Shown here one piece after another: positions 7,770 to 16,109 of a stretch of 64,000 nucleotides of DNA. The stretch's first letter is position 1; every line of letters starts with the position of its first letter. The stretch is taken from positions 124,001 to 188,000 of the forward strand of contig NZ_JACHIK010000001.1 in assembly GCF_014203155.1 (NCBI RefSeq), read 5' to 3'. The stretch comes from Shinella fusca (GTDB lineage: Bacteria; Pseudomonadota; Alphaproteobacteria; Rhizobiales; Rhizobiaceae). A model generated the notes under the pieces. It ran no database searches, was not told where the DNA came from, and was given only the letters and a program-made list of their open reading frames with translations. The position numbers and the translations under genes are program-made.

Positions 7770-10700
7770 GATGCCCTCCTCCTGCCCAGCAGGTCGAGCT
7801 CGAAGCGCGCGGAGTTGGAGCGCGGCGTCCAGAGACCCCGGTCGATCGCCTCGGAAAAGCGCGCCGCCATCTCGGCGAGCGCCGCCGGGTTCTTGTCCAT
7901 CAGGAAATCCCGCACGCGCTCGTCAAGCACATAGGCCTGATAGGCGGCCTCGAAATGATGGTCCTTCACCGCGCCGGTCGTGGCGGCGAAGGCGAACATG
8001 AAGTCGACCGTCGCGGCGATCTCGAAGGCGCCCTTGTAGCCGTGGCGCATGACGCCGTCGATCCATTTCGGGTTGACGACGCGGGCGCGCACCACACGGC
8101 CGATCTCGTCCTCCAGCGTGCGCACCACCGGCCGTTCCGGCCGGGAGAGGTCGTTGTGGTAGACGGTCGGCTGCTTGCCGGAAAGGTGCTCCGCGGCGGC
8201 CGCCATGCCGCCCTCGAACTGGTAGTATTCGTCGCTGTCGAGCAGGTCGTGCTCGCGGCTGTCCTGGTTTTGCACCACGGCTTGCAGGCTCTTCATGCGC
8301 GCCTCCAGCCGCTCGCGCATCGGCACGCCGTCGCCTGTCCCGTCATAGGCATGCGCACCCCATTCGAGCCAGGCCTCGGCAAGGTCGCCGCGCTCGGTCC
8401 ACAGGCCCTCGTCCATCATGGTCTGGAGACCTGCGCCGTAGCCGCCGGATTGCGCGCCGAAGATGCGGAAGCCCGCCTGCCGCGCGGCCTCGTCGTCGGA
8501 TGCGCCCTTTTGCATCAGCGCGGCCGCCTCGGCCCGCATGCGCGCGGCGATGGGATTGTCCGCATCGTCCTCCTCCAGCGCGCCGACGGCCCTGACGGCG
8601 CGGTCGAAGAGCGCGATCTGCTCGGGAAAGGCATCGCGGAAGAAGCCGGAAATGCGCAGGGTCACATCGACGCGCGGATGGCGCAGCATCGCCGCCGGGA
8701 TGATCTCGAAGCCGGTGACGCGGCGGGAGGCCATGTCCCAGGTCGGCTTGACGCCGATCAGCGCCATGGCCTGCGCGATGTCGTCGCCGCCCGTGCGCAT
8801 GTTGGAGGTGCCCCAGGCGGTGATGCCGAAGGAGGTCGGCCATTCGCCGTGGTCCTGCGCGTAGCGGGTGACGAGCAGCTCGGCCGATTTGCGCCCGAGT
8901 TCCCAGGCGGCCGGCGTCGGCACGGCGCGGCTGTCGACGGAGTAGAAGTTGCGGCCGGTCGGCAGCACGTCCGGCCGCCCGCGCGTCGGCGCGCCGGAGG
9001 GGCCTGGCTCGACGAAGCGGCCGTCGAGACCCGTCATCAGCGCCGCGATCTCGGCGGGGCCGCAGGCGGCAATGGCCGGGCGGATCGTCGTCTCGATCGC
9101 GTCGAGCACCGCGCGGGTGGCGTGCCAGCCGTCCGGGCAGGCAACCGCTCCCTCCACCAGCCCGGCGGCCAGAAGCTCGATGCGCTCCACGGTGTCGCCC
9201 TTGCTGCGCCAGGGGGCGTCGGACCGCTCCGCGAGGATCTGCGGGCGCGGGCCGTTCCACGGGTCGGAGGGGGTGCAGTCGAGCGGATCGAAGGCGGCGG
9301 GCGGGATACCCCCCTCTGCCCTGCCGGGCATCTCCCCCTCAAGGGGGGAGATTGGCTGGAAGCCCGCTCCTTTTTCCGCAGCGACGCTTGAGTTCGGGGA
9401 AGCCATCTCTCCATCGATCTCCCCCCTTGAGGGGGAGATGGCCGGCAGGCCAGAGGGGGGTGTTTCCGCACCAAACGCATCCGCCGCAATCGCCCGCTGC
9501 AGGCTCGCCTCGCCGCCCTCGCCGAGCCCGCGCGGCACGCGGGCGAGCGCCACGGTGAGGTCGGTCAAAAGCCGCCCCTCGGGCGAGACGCCGAAGACGT
9601 GAAGGCCGTCGCGGATCTGCATTTCCTTGAGGTCGCAGAGATAGGCGTCGAGCTTCTGCAGTGCCGTCTCCTCGCCGTCCGAGGTCGCAATGCCGGCATC
9701 GCGGTCGAGGCCGATGTCGCGCACGAGGTCGAGGATCTGCCTCGTCAGCAGCTTGATGCGCCGCGGATCGCCGCCCGAGGCGTCATAATATTCGTCGACG
9801 AGGGCTTCGAGGTCCTTCAGCGGGCCATAGGTCTCCGCGCGCGTGAGCGGCGGCGTCAGGTGGTCGATGATGACGGCGGCCGAGCGGCGCTTGGCCTGCG
9901 TGCCCTCGCCCGGATCGTTGACGATGAAGGGGTAGAGATGCGGCACCGGGCCGAGCACGGCTTCCGGATAGCAGTTTTCCGACAGCGCCAGCGCCTTGCC
10001 CGGCAGCCATTCGAGATTGCCGTGCTTGCCCATATGCACGATGGCGTGCGCGCCGTAGCCCTGCCGGAGGAGGGCGTAGAAGGCGAGATAGCCGTGCGGC
10101 GGCACGAGGTCCGGCGAATGATACGTCTCCTTCGGATCGATATTGTAGCCGCGCGCCGGCTGGATGCCGACCAGCGTTTCGCCGAAGCGGGCGAGCGGCA
10201 GGGCGAAGACGTCGCCGATGACGAAGGGATCGGCCTCCGGCGCACCCCAGCGAGCGGTCATTTCCGCCTGAATCGATGTCGGAAGCGAGGAGAAGAAGAC
10301 CTTGTACTCCTTGAGCGAAAGCGTCTCGCGGATTTCGCGCCCGTCGCTTGCCGCATTGGTCGGCCCGGCCATCAGGTGGGCGATCAGCGCGTCGCCGTCC
10401 GCCGGCAGGTCCAGGGCCGCGTAACCCGCCGTGGCCATGGCGCGCAGCACCTCCAGGGTGCCGGCCGGCGTATCGAGGCCGACGCCGTTGCCGAGGCGGC
10501 CGTCGCGGTTCGGATAGTTGGCCATGACGAGGGCGACTCGGCGCTCTGCCGGCGCCGCGCGCCGGAGCCGCGCCCAGCCGGCGGCAAGGCGCGCGACGAA
10601 ACGGATGCGGTCCTCGACGGGATCGAGGCTGACGATATTGGCCTCGACGCCATCGTCGTAGCGCGCGGCGGCCTTGAAGGAGACGGCGCGGGAAAGCACC

Positions 10701-11830
10701 CGGCCGTCGACCTCCGGAAGCGACACGTTCATGCCGAGGTCGCGTGCCGTCAGCCCCTGCCCCGAGGCCTCCCAGGCCGCGCGCGAGGAGCCGGAGAAAA
10801 CGACCTGCAGCACCGGCGCGCCGGTCTCGTCCAGCACGGTCGGCTTGCGGTCCGCGCCGGGAGCGGAGACGGCGAAGCTCGTGGCGTTCAGCACCACCTC
10901 CGGCCGTATTTCGGTAAAGGCGGCGCGCACCGTCTCGACGGAGACGGGCTCCTTGAGGCTGGAGACGAAGAGCGGCAGCGCGCGCACGCCCTCGGCGGCC
11001 AGCGCCTCGATCAGCATTTCGACGGGACGCGTCTCGCCGCTCTGGACATAGGCGCGGTAGAAGCAGACGGCGGCAGTGGGGGCGTTACCCCCCTCTGGCC
11101 TGCCGGCCATCTCCCCCTCAGGGGGGGAGATTGGCTGGGAGCCTGCGCTTCCTATCTCAGTGACGTCTGAGTTCGGGGAAACCATCGCTCCATCGATCTC
11201 CCCCCTTGAGGGGGAGATGGCCGGCAGGCCAGAGGGGGGTACGACACCCGCAAGCCTCTGCCACGTCCCGGCATCCACCACGCCCCGTCCCGGCCACCAG
11301 ATGCCGGCCTTGTCCAGCGGGGTCGCGGGCTCCGGCTTCTCGCCGCCGAAGACCAACGCGTCGGCATAGGCGAGGAAGCGGCCGGCATTGTCCGCGCCGC
11401 CCTCGGTGAGATAGGCCCAGAGGTTCGCGCGGTCTGCCTCGTCGATCCGGTTGAAGGGGATGAGCCCCTCGTCCGGCCGGTCGTCGCCGGGCAGCGCCAC
11501 GAGCCGGATGCCGTTCGCCACGGCCGTCGCCAGCAGCGCCTCCAGCACGTAGCGGAAATAGCTCGCGCCGCCGAGGGCGCGGATGACGATGAGCTTTGCG
11601 TGCCGCGCCGTGCGCTCGACATAGGTATCGACCGACATGGGATGCGAGAGCGTGGCAAGGCTTGCAAGGCGAAGGCGCGTGTTTCCGCCCCGCGCGCGGT
11701 GCGCGGCGGCAACCGAGGCCAGCTCCGTGTCGGCGGCGGAGAGGAAGAGGACGTCGCCCGGCGTCTGGCCGAGGTCGATCGCCTCCCTGCCGTCGGCGAT
11801 GGTGCCCTTCTGCGCTAGGAGGAGGTGCAT
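7766..11830 (-). CDS. cobN: Cobaltochelatase large subunit CobN, with two in-frame palindrome insertions
   Basis: 1354 residues. CobN, with CobS and CobT, inserts cobalt into hydrogenobyrinate a,c-diamide in the aerobic pathway; CobS and CobT are not in this window. Conserved signatures include YHSPDLVPPHGYLAFYALL, VHMGKHGNLEWLPGKALALS and TAWGTSNMRTGGDDIAQA. Two segments, about residues 197-248 and 790-841, do not look like CobN. They read PPSGLPAISPSRGEIDG and ISPLEGEMPGRAEGG and are translations of 154-bp inverted-repeat elements. Removing them gives roughly 1250 residues, close to the usual length. The frame stays open through both, so the gene is probably functional. Confidence 0.95.
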   Translation of the reverse strand: MHLLLAQKGTIADGREAIDLGQTPGDVLFLSAADTELASVAAAHRARGGNTRLRLASLATLSHPMSVDTYVERTARHAKLIVIRALGGASYFRYVLEALLATAVANGIRLVALPGDDRPDEGLIPFNRIDEADRANLWAYLTEGGADNAGRFLAYADALVFGGEKPEPATPLDKAGIWWPGRGVVDAGTWQRLAGVVPPSGLPAISPSRGEIDGAMVSPNSDVTEIGSAGSQPISPPEGEMAGRPEGGNAPTAAVCFYRAYVQSGETRPVEMLIEALAAEGVRALPLFVSSLKEPVSVETVRAAFTEIRPEVVLNATSFAVSAPGADRKPTVLDETGAPVLQVVFSGSSRAAWEASGQGLTARDLGMNVSLPEVDGRVLSRAVSFKAAARYDDGVEANIVSLDPVEDRIRFVARLAAGWARLRRAAPAERRVALVMANYPNRDGRLGNGVGLDTPAGTLEVLRAMATAGYAALDLPADGDALIAHLMAGPTNAASDGREIRETLSLKEYKVFFSSLPTSIQAEMTARWGAPEADPFVIGDVFALPLARFGETLVGIQPARGYNIDPKETYHSPDLVPPHGYLAFYALLRQGYGAHAIVHMGKHGNLEWLPGKALALSENCYPEAVLGPVPHLYPFIVNDPGEGTQAKRRSAAVIIDHLTPPLTRAETYGPLKDLEALVDEYYDASGGDPRRIKLLTRQILDLVRDIGLDRDAGIATSDGEETALQKLDAYLCDLKEMQIRDGLHVFGVSPEGRLLTDLTVALARVPRGLGEGGEASLQRAIAADAFGAETPPSGLPAISPSRGEIDGEMASPNSSVAAEKGAGFQPISPLEGEMPGRAEGGIPPAAFDPLDCTPSDPWNGPRPQILAERSDAPWRSKGDTVERIELLAAGLVEGAVACPDGWHATRAVLDAIETTIRPAIAACGPAEIAALMTGLDGRFVEPGPSGAPTRGRPDVLPTGRNFYSVDSRAVPTPAAWELGRKSAELLVTRYAQDHGEWPTSFGITAWGTSNMRTGGDDIAQAMALIGVKPTWDMASRRVTGFEIIPAAMLRHPRVDVTLRISGFFRDAFPEQIALFDRAVRAVGALEEDDADNPIAARMRAEAAALMQKGASDDEAARQAGFRIFGAQSGGYGAGLQTMMDEGLWTERGDLAEAWLEWGAHAYDGTGDGVPMRERLEARMKSLQAVVQNQDSREHDLLDSDEYYQFEGGMAAAAEHLSGKQPTVYHNDLSRPERPVVRTLEDEIGRVVRARVVNPKWIDGVMRHGYKGAFEIAATVDFMFAFAATTGAVKDHHFEAAYQAYVLDERVRDFLMDKNPAALAEMAARFSEAIDRGLWTPRSNSARFELDLLGRRRAS
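9308..9461. mobile_element. 154-bp palindromic MITE-like element inside cobN (copy 2)
   Basis: The ends are 34-bp near-perfect inverted repeats beginning ACCCCCCTCTGCCCTGCC on the left and ending GGCCAGAGGGGGGT on the right, with two mismatches between arms. The middle holds AGTTCGGGGAAGCCATC-type sequence shared with the other cobN copy. It is read in frame as about 52 extra CobN codons near residues 790-841. Confidence 0.9.
11087..11240. mobile_element. 154-bp palindromic MITE-like element inside cobN (copy 1)
   Basis: The two 34-bp arms (11087-11120 and 11207-11240) are exact reverse complements, starting ACCCCCCTCTGGCCTGCC. A TA dinucleotide sits at both junctions (11086-11087 and 11240-11241), so a 2-bp target duplication would make the net insertion 156 bp, a multiple of three. 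It is translated as CobN residues about 197-248. Confidence 0.92.
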
Positions 11831-11850
11831 GCGGCGCCTCCTTCCTGCGG

Positions 11851-12020
11851 GCGTGCCGTGGGGGTGGATCCTCGGGTCGAGCCCGAGGATGACGACAGAA
11901 GGAAGGGATGATCGAAAACAGCGACCGCTCCATATGCCGCACCGATGACGAGGCTACTTGGCCATCCATCCCCACCGTCATCCTCGGGCTTGACCCGAGG
12001 ATCCACCGGCGCGGCACGCC
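11851..12020. repeat. Inverted-repeat element between cobW and cobN
   Basis: Two arms of about 45 bp, starting GCGTGCCGTG at the left and ending GCGGCACGCC at the right, each contain GGATCCTCGGGT and CCCGAGGATGAC. The motif TCATCCTCGGGCTTGACCCG is a common dispersed repeat in rhizobial genomes. The middle (11897-11975) is unique. It sits in the operon and would form a long hairpin in the cobW-cobN mRNA. Confidence 0.75.
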
Positions 12021-12065
12021 GCGCCTGAAACACCGGAGAGGGGAACCGCCGCATGCTCACCTCGG

Positions 12066-13115
12066 TCACACCGCCGCGGCGATGGCGGCGCGCACGGCCT
12101 GTTCGTCCATGTCGTGCAGGCCGATGACGACGAGGCGGGTGCCGCGGGTTTCGCCGGGCGTCCAGGCGCGCTCGAAATAGTGGTCGATGCGGCTGCCGAC
12201 GGCCTGGATAAGCAGGCGCAGCGGCTTGCCGGGCACATCAGCGAAGCCCTTGAGGCGCAGCACGTCGTGCTCGGCGATCACGCCCTTGAGGCGCTCGACG
12301 AAGGCGGCCGGGTCGGCGACGGCCGGCAGCTCGACGACGAAGCTGTCGAACTCGTCGTGGTCGTGCTCCTCACCGTTCTCGTGCTCCAGCTCGTGGTGCG
12401 ACTTGCGGTTGGCGATGTCGTCCTCCGAGCCGACGCCGAGGCCGAGCAGGATGGCGGCGGCGACCTCGCCGTTCCTCGCCTCGATCATCGAGGGCTTGCG
12501 GGCGATGCGGGAGGCGACCTCCTCGCGCACCGTCCTTACCCCCTCGGCATCGAGAAGGTCCGTCTTGTTGAGCACGATGAGGTCGGCGGCGGTGAGCTGG
12601 TCCTCGAAAAGCTCCTCCAGCGGGCTTTCGTGGTCGAGGTTCTCGTCCTCGACGCGCAGCGCATCGACCTTGTCGTGGTCGTCGGCGAAGCGGCCGGCGG
12701 CGACGGCGGCGCTGTCGACCACCGTGATGACGCCGTCCACCGTCACCTGCGTCTTGATCTCCGGCCAGTTGAAGGCGGCGACGAGCGGCTGCGGCAGGGC
12801 AAGGCCCGACGTCTCGATGACGATGTGGTCCGGGCGGTTCTCGCGCTCCAGCAGCTTCGCCATGGTGGGGATGAAATCGTCGGCAACGGTGCAGCAGATG
12901 CAGCCGTTGGTGAGCTCGATGATGTCGTCCTCGGTGCAGGCCTCCGCGCCGCAGCCCTTCAGCACGTCGCCGTCGACGCCGAGGTCGCCGAACTCGTTGA
13001 TGATGAGCGCGATGCGTTTTCCGCCGGCATTCTGCAGGAGGTTGCGGATCATCGTCGTCTTGCCCGCGCCGAGGAAGCCGGTGATGACGGTGGCGGGGAT
13101 CTTCTGTTGCAGCAT
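12066..13115 (-). CDS. cobW: Cobalamin biosynthesis G3E GTPase CobW
   Basis: 349 residues of the COG0523 metallochaperone GTPase family. The P-loop is TGFLGAGKTTMIRNLL at residues 12-27, the metal-binding CxCC motif is NGCICCTVADDF, and the guanine motif is VLNKTDLLDAEG. A His/Glu/Asp-rich loop (HHELEHENGEEHDHDEFD, around residues 240-257) precedes the CobW C-terminal domain. CobW is thought to deliver cobalt to the CobNST chelatase, and cobN is the next gene downstream. It is 3 bp from cobU. Confidence 0.95.
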   Translation of the reverse strand: MLQQKIPATVITGFLGAGKTTMIRNLLQNAGGKRIALIINEFGDLGVDGDVLKGCGAEACTEDDIIELTNGCICCTVADDFIPTMAKLLERENRPDHIVIETSGLALPQPLVAAFNWPEIKTQVTVDGVITVVDSAAVAAGRFADDHDKVDALRVEDENLDHESPLEELFEDQLTAADLIVLNKTDLLDAEGVRTVREEVASRIARKPSMIEARNGEVAAAILLGLGVGSEDDIANRKSHHELEHENGEEHDHDEFDSFVVELPAVADPAAFVERLKGVIAEHDVLRLKGFADVPGKPLRLLIQAVGSRIDHYFERAWTPGETRGTRLVVIGLHDMDEQAVRAAIAAAV

Positions 13116-13118
13116 GGC

Positions 13119-13643
13119 TCAACCCTTCATTTTCAGCGGCAGTCCGGCCGCGACAAGATAGACTTCGGATGCGATGGCGGCCACCTGCTGGTGGAGCCGC
13201 CCGGCATGGTCGCGGAATTCGCGCGCCATGCGGTTTTCCGGCACGATGCCGAGGCCGACCTCGTTCGACACGAGGACGAGGCGGCCGGGCGCGGCCTTCA
13301 CGGCGGCAAGGAGGCCGGCGAATTCGGCGGCGATGTCCCGCTCCTCCAGCATGAGGTTGGTGAGCCAGAGCGTCAGGCAGTCGACGAGCACGGCCCTGTC
13401 CGCGCGCGCGACGGCGGCGATGCGGTCGGCGAGCGCGACAGGCTCCTCATGGGTGACCCAGCCGAGGCCGCGGTCCTCCCGGTGGCGGGCGATGCGCTCG
13501 CGCATCTCCTCGTCCCACGCCCGGCCGGTCGCGATGTAATGGCGCTCAAGGCCGCTCTCGCCGACCAGCCGTTCGGAAAAGGAGGACTTGCCGGAGCGCG
13601 CGCCACCCAGGACGAGCACGGCGGAAGACGGGGAATGGGCCAT
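13119..13643 (-). CDS. cobU: Adenosylcobinamide kinase / adenosylcobinamide-phosphate guanylyltransferase (CobU/CobP)
   Basis: 174 residues with P-loop [18 protein letters not shown] at residues 9-26, the guanylylated-His region [20 protein letters not shown], and the C-terminal signature [20 protein letters not shown]. The enzyme phosphorylates adenosylcobinamide and converts the phosphate to the GDP form for nucleotide-loop assembly. It is the first gene of the operon and lies about 125 bp downstream of the cobalamin riboswitch. Confidence 0.96.
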   Translation of the reverse strand: MAHSPSSAVLVLGGARSGKSSFSERLVGESGLERHYIATGRAWDEEMRERIARHREDRGLGWVTHEEPVALADRIAAVARADRAVLVDCLTLWLTNLMLEERDIAAEFAGLLAAVKAAPGRLVLVSNEVGLGIVPENRMAREFRDHAGRLHQQVAAIASEVYLVAAGLPLKMKG

Positions 13644-13765
13644 TGCGGCCGGCTCAGGCAGGCATGGCGCGCACTATGCGGCCGGAAAAATATCTCGGTA
13701 TCGCCATGACAACCTCCGTGCTGGCAACGAGGAATCCTCCCCAGGTCGGGCGACATGCCCTTTGC

Positions 13766-14066
13766 CGGATGGCAGGTCTCCTGGCTCGCAGCGTCGGGTG
13801 CAAGGCACCGGCGGAACGGTCTCGCCTTCCCGGAGGCAATTGCGAAGGGTGGACGATTCGTAGAAAAAGAGGCGTCCGGCCCCGGCTCATCGCATTGCCG
13901 TCCAGTGGCTTTTCCGAAGGCCGGACATGCGCCCGGCTTCCGGATGATCGTCCCTCGCCACTCTACAGTCGCGGGGTCGGCCGTGATTGCGGCGCCCGGC
14001 TTGGGTCCACCGTGTCACGTTCCCATTTATTCCCGAACCGGCTGCCGGCCCGGGAACCATCCTATT
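13766..14066 (-). promoter_or_regulatory. Cobalamin (AdoCbl) riboswitch upstream of cobU-cobW-cobN-cobO
   Basis: Read on the minus strand, the 3' end has the B12 box GAGCCAGGAGACCTGCCA (13771-13788), an exact fit to the consensus. Upstream are the core AAGCCACTG (about 13902-13911), the CGACTGTAGAGTGGCGAGGG segment and GTGACACGGTGGACCC in the expected order. It points at cobU 125 bp away, so high cobalamin should shut this operon down. The boundaries are estimates from conserved motifs. The long peripheral helices give about 300 nt, at the large end for this class. Confidence 0.92.
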
Positions 14067-14177
14067 GCCGGATGATTATGCGCCCCGCCCGGCCAAGTCA
14101 ATCGACCGGGAGCGCCATCGGCTGTGCCGTCGCCGCCCCGTCAGGCGGGCGCTCGCAGATGGAGTTCGGTGAGTGCC

Positions 14178-14310
14178 ACCTGCCCCTTCTCCCCGGCGGG
14201 GAGAAGGTCGCGGCAGCGGGATGAGGGGGAGCCGCAGGCGAATACAGCACGCTTGCCCCCCTCATCCGACCCTTCGGGCCACCTTCTCCCCGAGGGGGAG
14301 AAGGGGAAAG
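14178..14310. repeat. RIME-like palindromic intergenic element, copy 2
   Basis: CCCCTTCTCCCCGGCGGGGAG and GGGATGAGGGGG on the left pair with CCCCCCTCATCCGACCC and CTTCTCCCCGAGGGGGAG on the right. It fills the space between the riboswitch and the coiled-coil gene. Related to 6607-6727 and 26641-26803. Confidence 0.7.
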
Positions 14311-14355
14311 AGGCGACCGTCTGCCATCTGCGAGGCCTCCTTTACAGGGAGACCT

Positions 14356-15963
14356 TTAGTAGCCGGGGATGATCACCATGCCGCCGCCGCCGCGGTAATA
14401 GCCGTCGTCGCGGTAGTAGGGGCCGTCGTAATAGCCGTCGACGGGGCCTTCCAGCACGTCGTAGTCGCGCTGGTAGCGGCGCTGGCGGTTCTGGCGGACT
14501 TCCGCGTAATCGGCGGCCCGCTGCAGCGCGCGGTATTGCTGGCGCGTGAGATAGCCGTCCGGGCGGTAGCCGGAGGCGCCCTGCCAGGCGGCGATCGCCG
14601 AGCGGGAGCGCGGGCCGAAGACGCCATCGGCGCCATGGGTGTTGAAGCCGAGCAGGCTCAGCCAGCGCTGCGCCTGCGCCCGCCCGCCGCGGCCGAGATA
14701 GGCTTCGCGCGGGTCGACCACGGGCTCCCGGCGCTCGCTGTCGAGCTTTGCCGTCGCGCTCTCGCGCTTCGGCTCGGCCTTCTGCCGCGCCGTATCGGCA
14801 AGGGCCGAGAGGCGCTCGCGCGCGTCAGCGGCGAAGCGGCCGTCGGGATAGGTGTCGAGATAGCTGCGGAAGGCCTGCTGCGTGCCGGCGACCACCGCCT
14901 TCTGGAAGGCCTCTTCCTCGCGCTTTGCCGTATCGGCCTTGCCGGCATCCTCGGTGGTGCGGGCCGCGGCGGCTTCCCCGGCGCGCTTTTCGGCTTCGCG
15001 GGTGAGGCGCGCGGCTTCCGCCGCCTTGGCCTCTGCTTCGGCGGCGGCCTTGGCGGCCTCGGCCTTCAGCCGTTCCACCTCGGCCTGCTTCTCCTCGGCG
15101 AGCTTGCGGGCGGCGGCGGCTTCCTGCTCGATCCGCGCCTTCTCGGCCGCGGCGGCCTTTTCCGCCTCCACGCGCTTTGCCTCCGCCTCGCGGCGGGCCG
15201 TGGCCTCCTGTTCGGCGCGGGCCTTTTGTGCAGCGGCAGCCTCTTCCGCCTTCAGGCGGGCAGCCTCCTCAGCCTTCGCTTTGTCGGCTTCTGCCTTCAG
15301 GCGGGCAGCTTCGTCGGCGCGGGCCTTTTCCGCCGCGGCGGCTTCGGCCTTGGCTTTCTCCTCCGCAGCGGTCTTTTCCGCGGCCAGCTTGCGCGCGGCG
15401 GCTTCGTCCTCGGCCTTCTTCGCCTCGGCTTCGGCCTTCGCCTTTGCTTCGGCAGCGGCCTTCTCGTCGGCCAGCTTGCGGGCCGCAGCTTCCTCTTGCG
15501 CCTTCTTCGCGTCGGCTTCGGCCTTCAGCCGCTCGGCCTCCGCCTTTTCCTTCTCGGCGGCAGCGGCCTTTTCCTCCGCAAGCTTGCGAGCGGCAGCGGC
15601 CTCTTCGGCCTTTGCCTTCTCGGCAGCGGCCGCTTCGTCAGCCTTGGCTTTCTCGGCGTCGGCGGTCGCCTTCGCATCGGCTTCCGCCGCCGGCCTGGCC
15701 TTGGCGGCGGCCTGGAGTTCGGCGATGCGCAGGCGCGCCATGGAGGCGAAGGTGCCGTTCGGATATTGCTTCAGGTAGCCCTCGTACTGCGCGATGTCGC
15801 TGCCGGAGGAGACCTTCTGCCAGAGAGAGAATTCCTCCTCCCAGCGTTTCCCCGCGCTTGATGTTTCCTTGCCCGACTGGGCGAAGGCTGCGGCCGGAAG
15901 GCCGGCGAGCGACAGCCCGACGAGGCTGGCCAGAACGGATCGTGCGAGAGGTCCAGAACCCAT
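14356..15963 (-). CDS. Secreted TolA-like coiled-coil protein with peptidoglycan-binding domain
   Basis: 535 residues. A signal peptide (about residues 1-29, ending PAAAFAQ) leads into a short helical region (YEGYLKQYPNGTFASMARLR, a tetratricopeptide-like motif). A very long Ala/Lys/Glu-rich coiled coil follows (about residues 65-320). After a second EAFQKAVVAGTQQAFRSYLD helical repeat comes a peptidoglycan_binding_1 domain (LLGFNTHGADGVFGPRSRSA). The tail is Tyr/Gly/Asp-rich. The design suggests a periplasm-spanning stalk tied to the wall. The ATG at 15963 is preferred to the GTG at 15972 because AAAGGG is better spaced. It is not a recognised cob gene despite its position. Confidence 0.8.
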   Translation of the reverse strand: MGSGPLARSVLASLVGLSLAGLPAAAFAQSGKETSSAGKRWEEEFSLWQKVSSGSDIAQYEGYLKQYPNGTFASMARLRIAELQAAAKARPAAEADAKATADAEKAKADEAAAAEKAKAEEAAAARKLAEEKAAAAEKEKAEAERLKAEADAKKAQEEAAARKLADEKAAAEAKAKAEAEAKKAEDEAAARKLAAEKTAAEEKAKAEAAAAEKARADEAARLKAEADKAKAEEAARLKAEEAAAAQKARAEQEATARREAEAKRVEAEKAAAAEKARIEQEAAAARKLAEEKQAEVERLKAEAAKAAAEAEAKAAEAARLTREAEKRAGEAAAARTTEDAGKADTAKREEEAFQKAVVAGTQQAFRSYLDTYPDGRFAADARERLSALADTARQKAEPKRESATAKLDSERREPVVDPREAYLGRGGRAQAQRWLSLLGFNTHGADGVFGPRSRSAIAAWQGASGYRPDGYLTRQQYRALQRAADYAEVRQNRQRRYQRDYDVLEGPVDGYYDGPYYRDDGYYRGGGGMVIIPGY

Positions 15964-16109
15964 GTATTTCACCCTTTCGGATCGCGCGCAGCGTCAACGC
16001 CCGGCGGCCCGGGCGGTTCCAGGCCACTCCTTACACCCAATTCTGGCGCAACTTTGGTGCGAGAACCGGGGCGAGGAAGCCCGATGGCTGTACGTTTCAG
16101 CAGCGCGGT

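Noticed and set aside
9599-11170. A 523-codon plus-strand frame across cobN
   Set aside because: Shadow of cobN on the other strand; no ribosome site or recognisable motif.
6600-14310. The palindromic repeats as CRISPR units
   Set aside because: Copies are long, isolated, inverted-repeat elements with no regular spacers and no cas genes.
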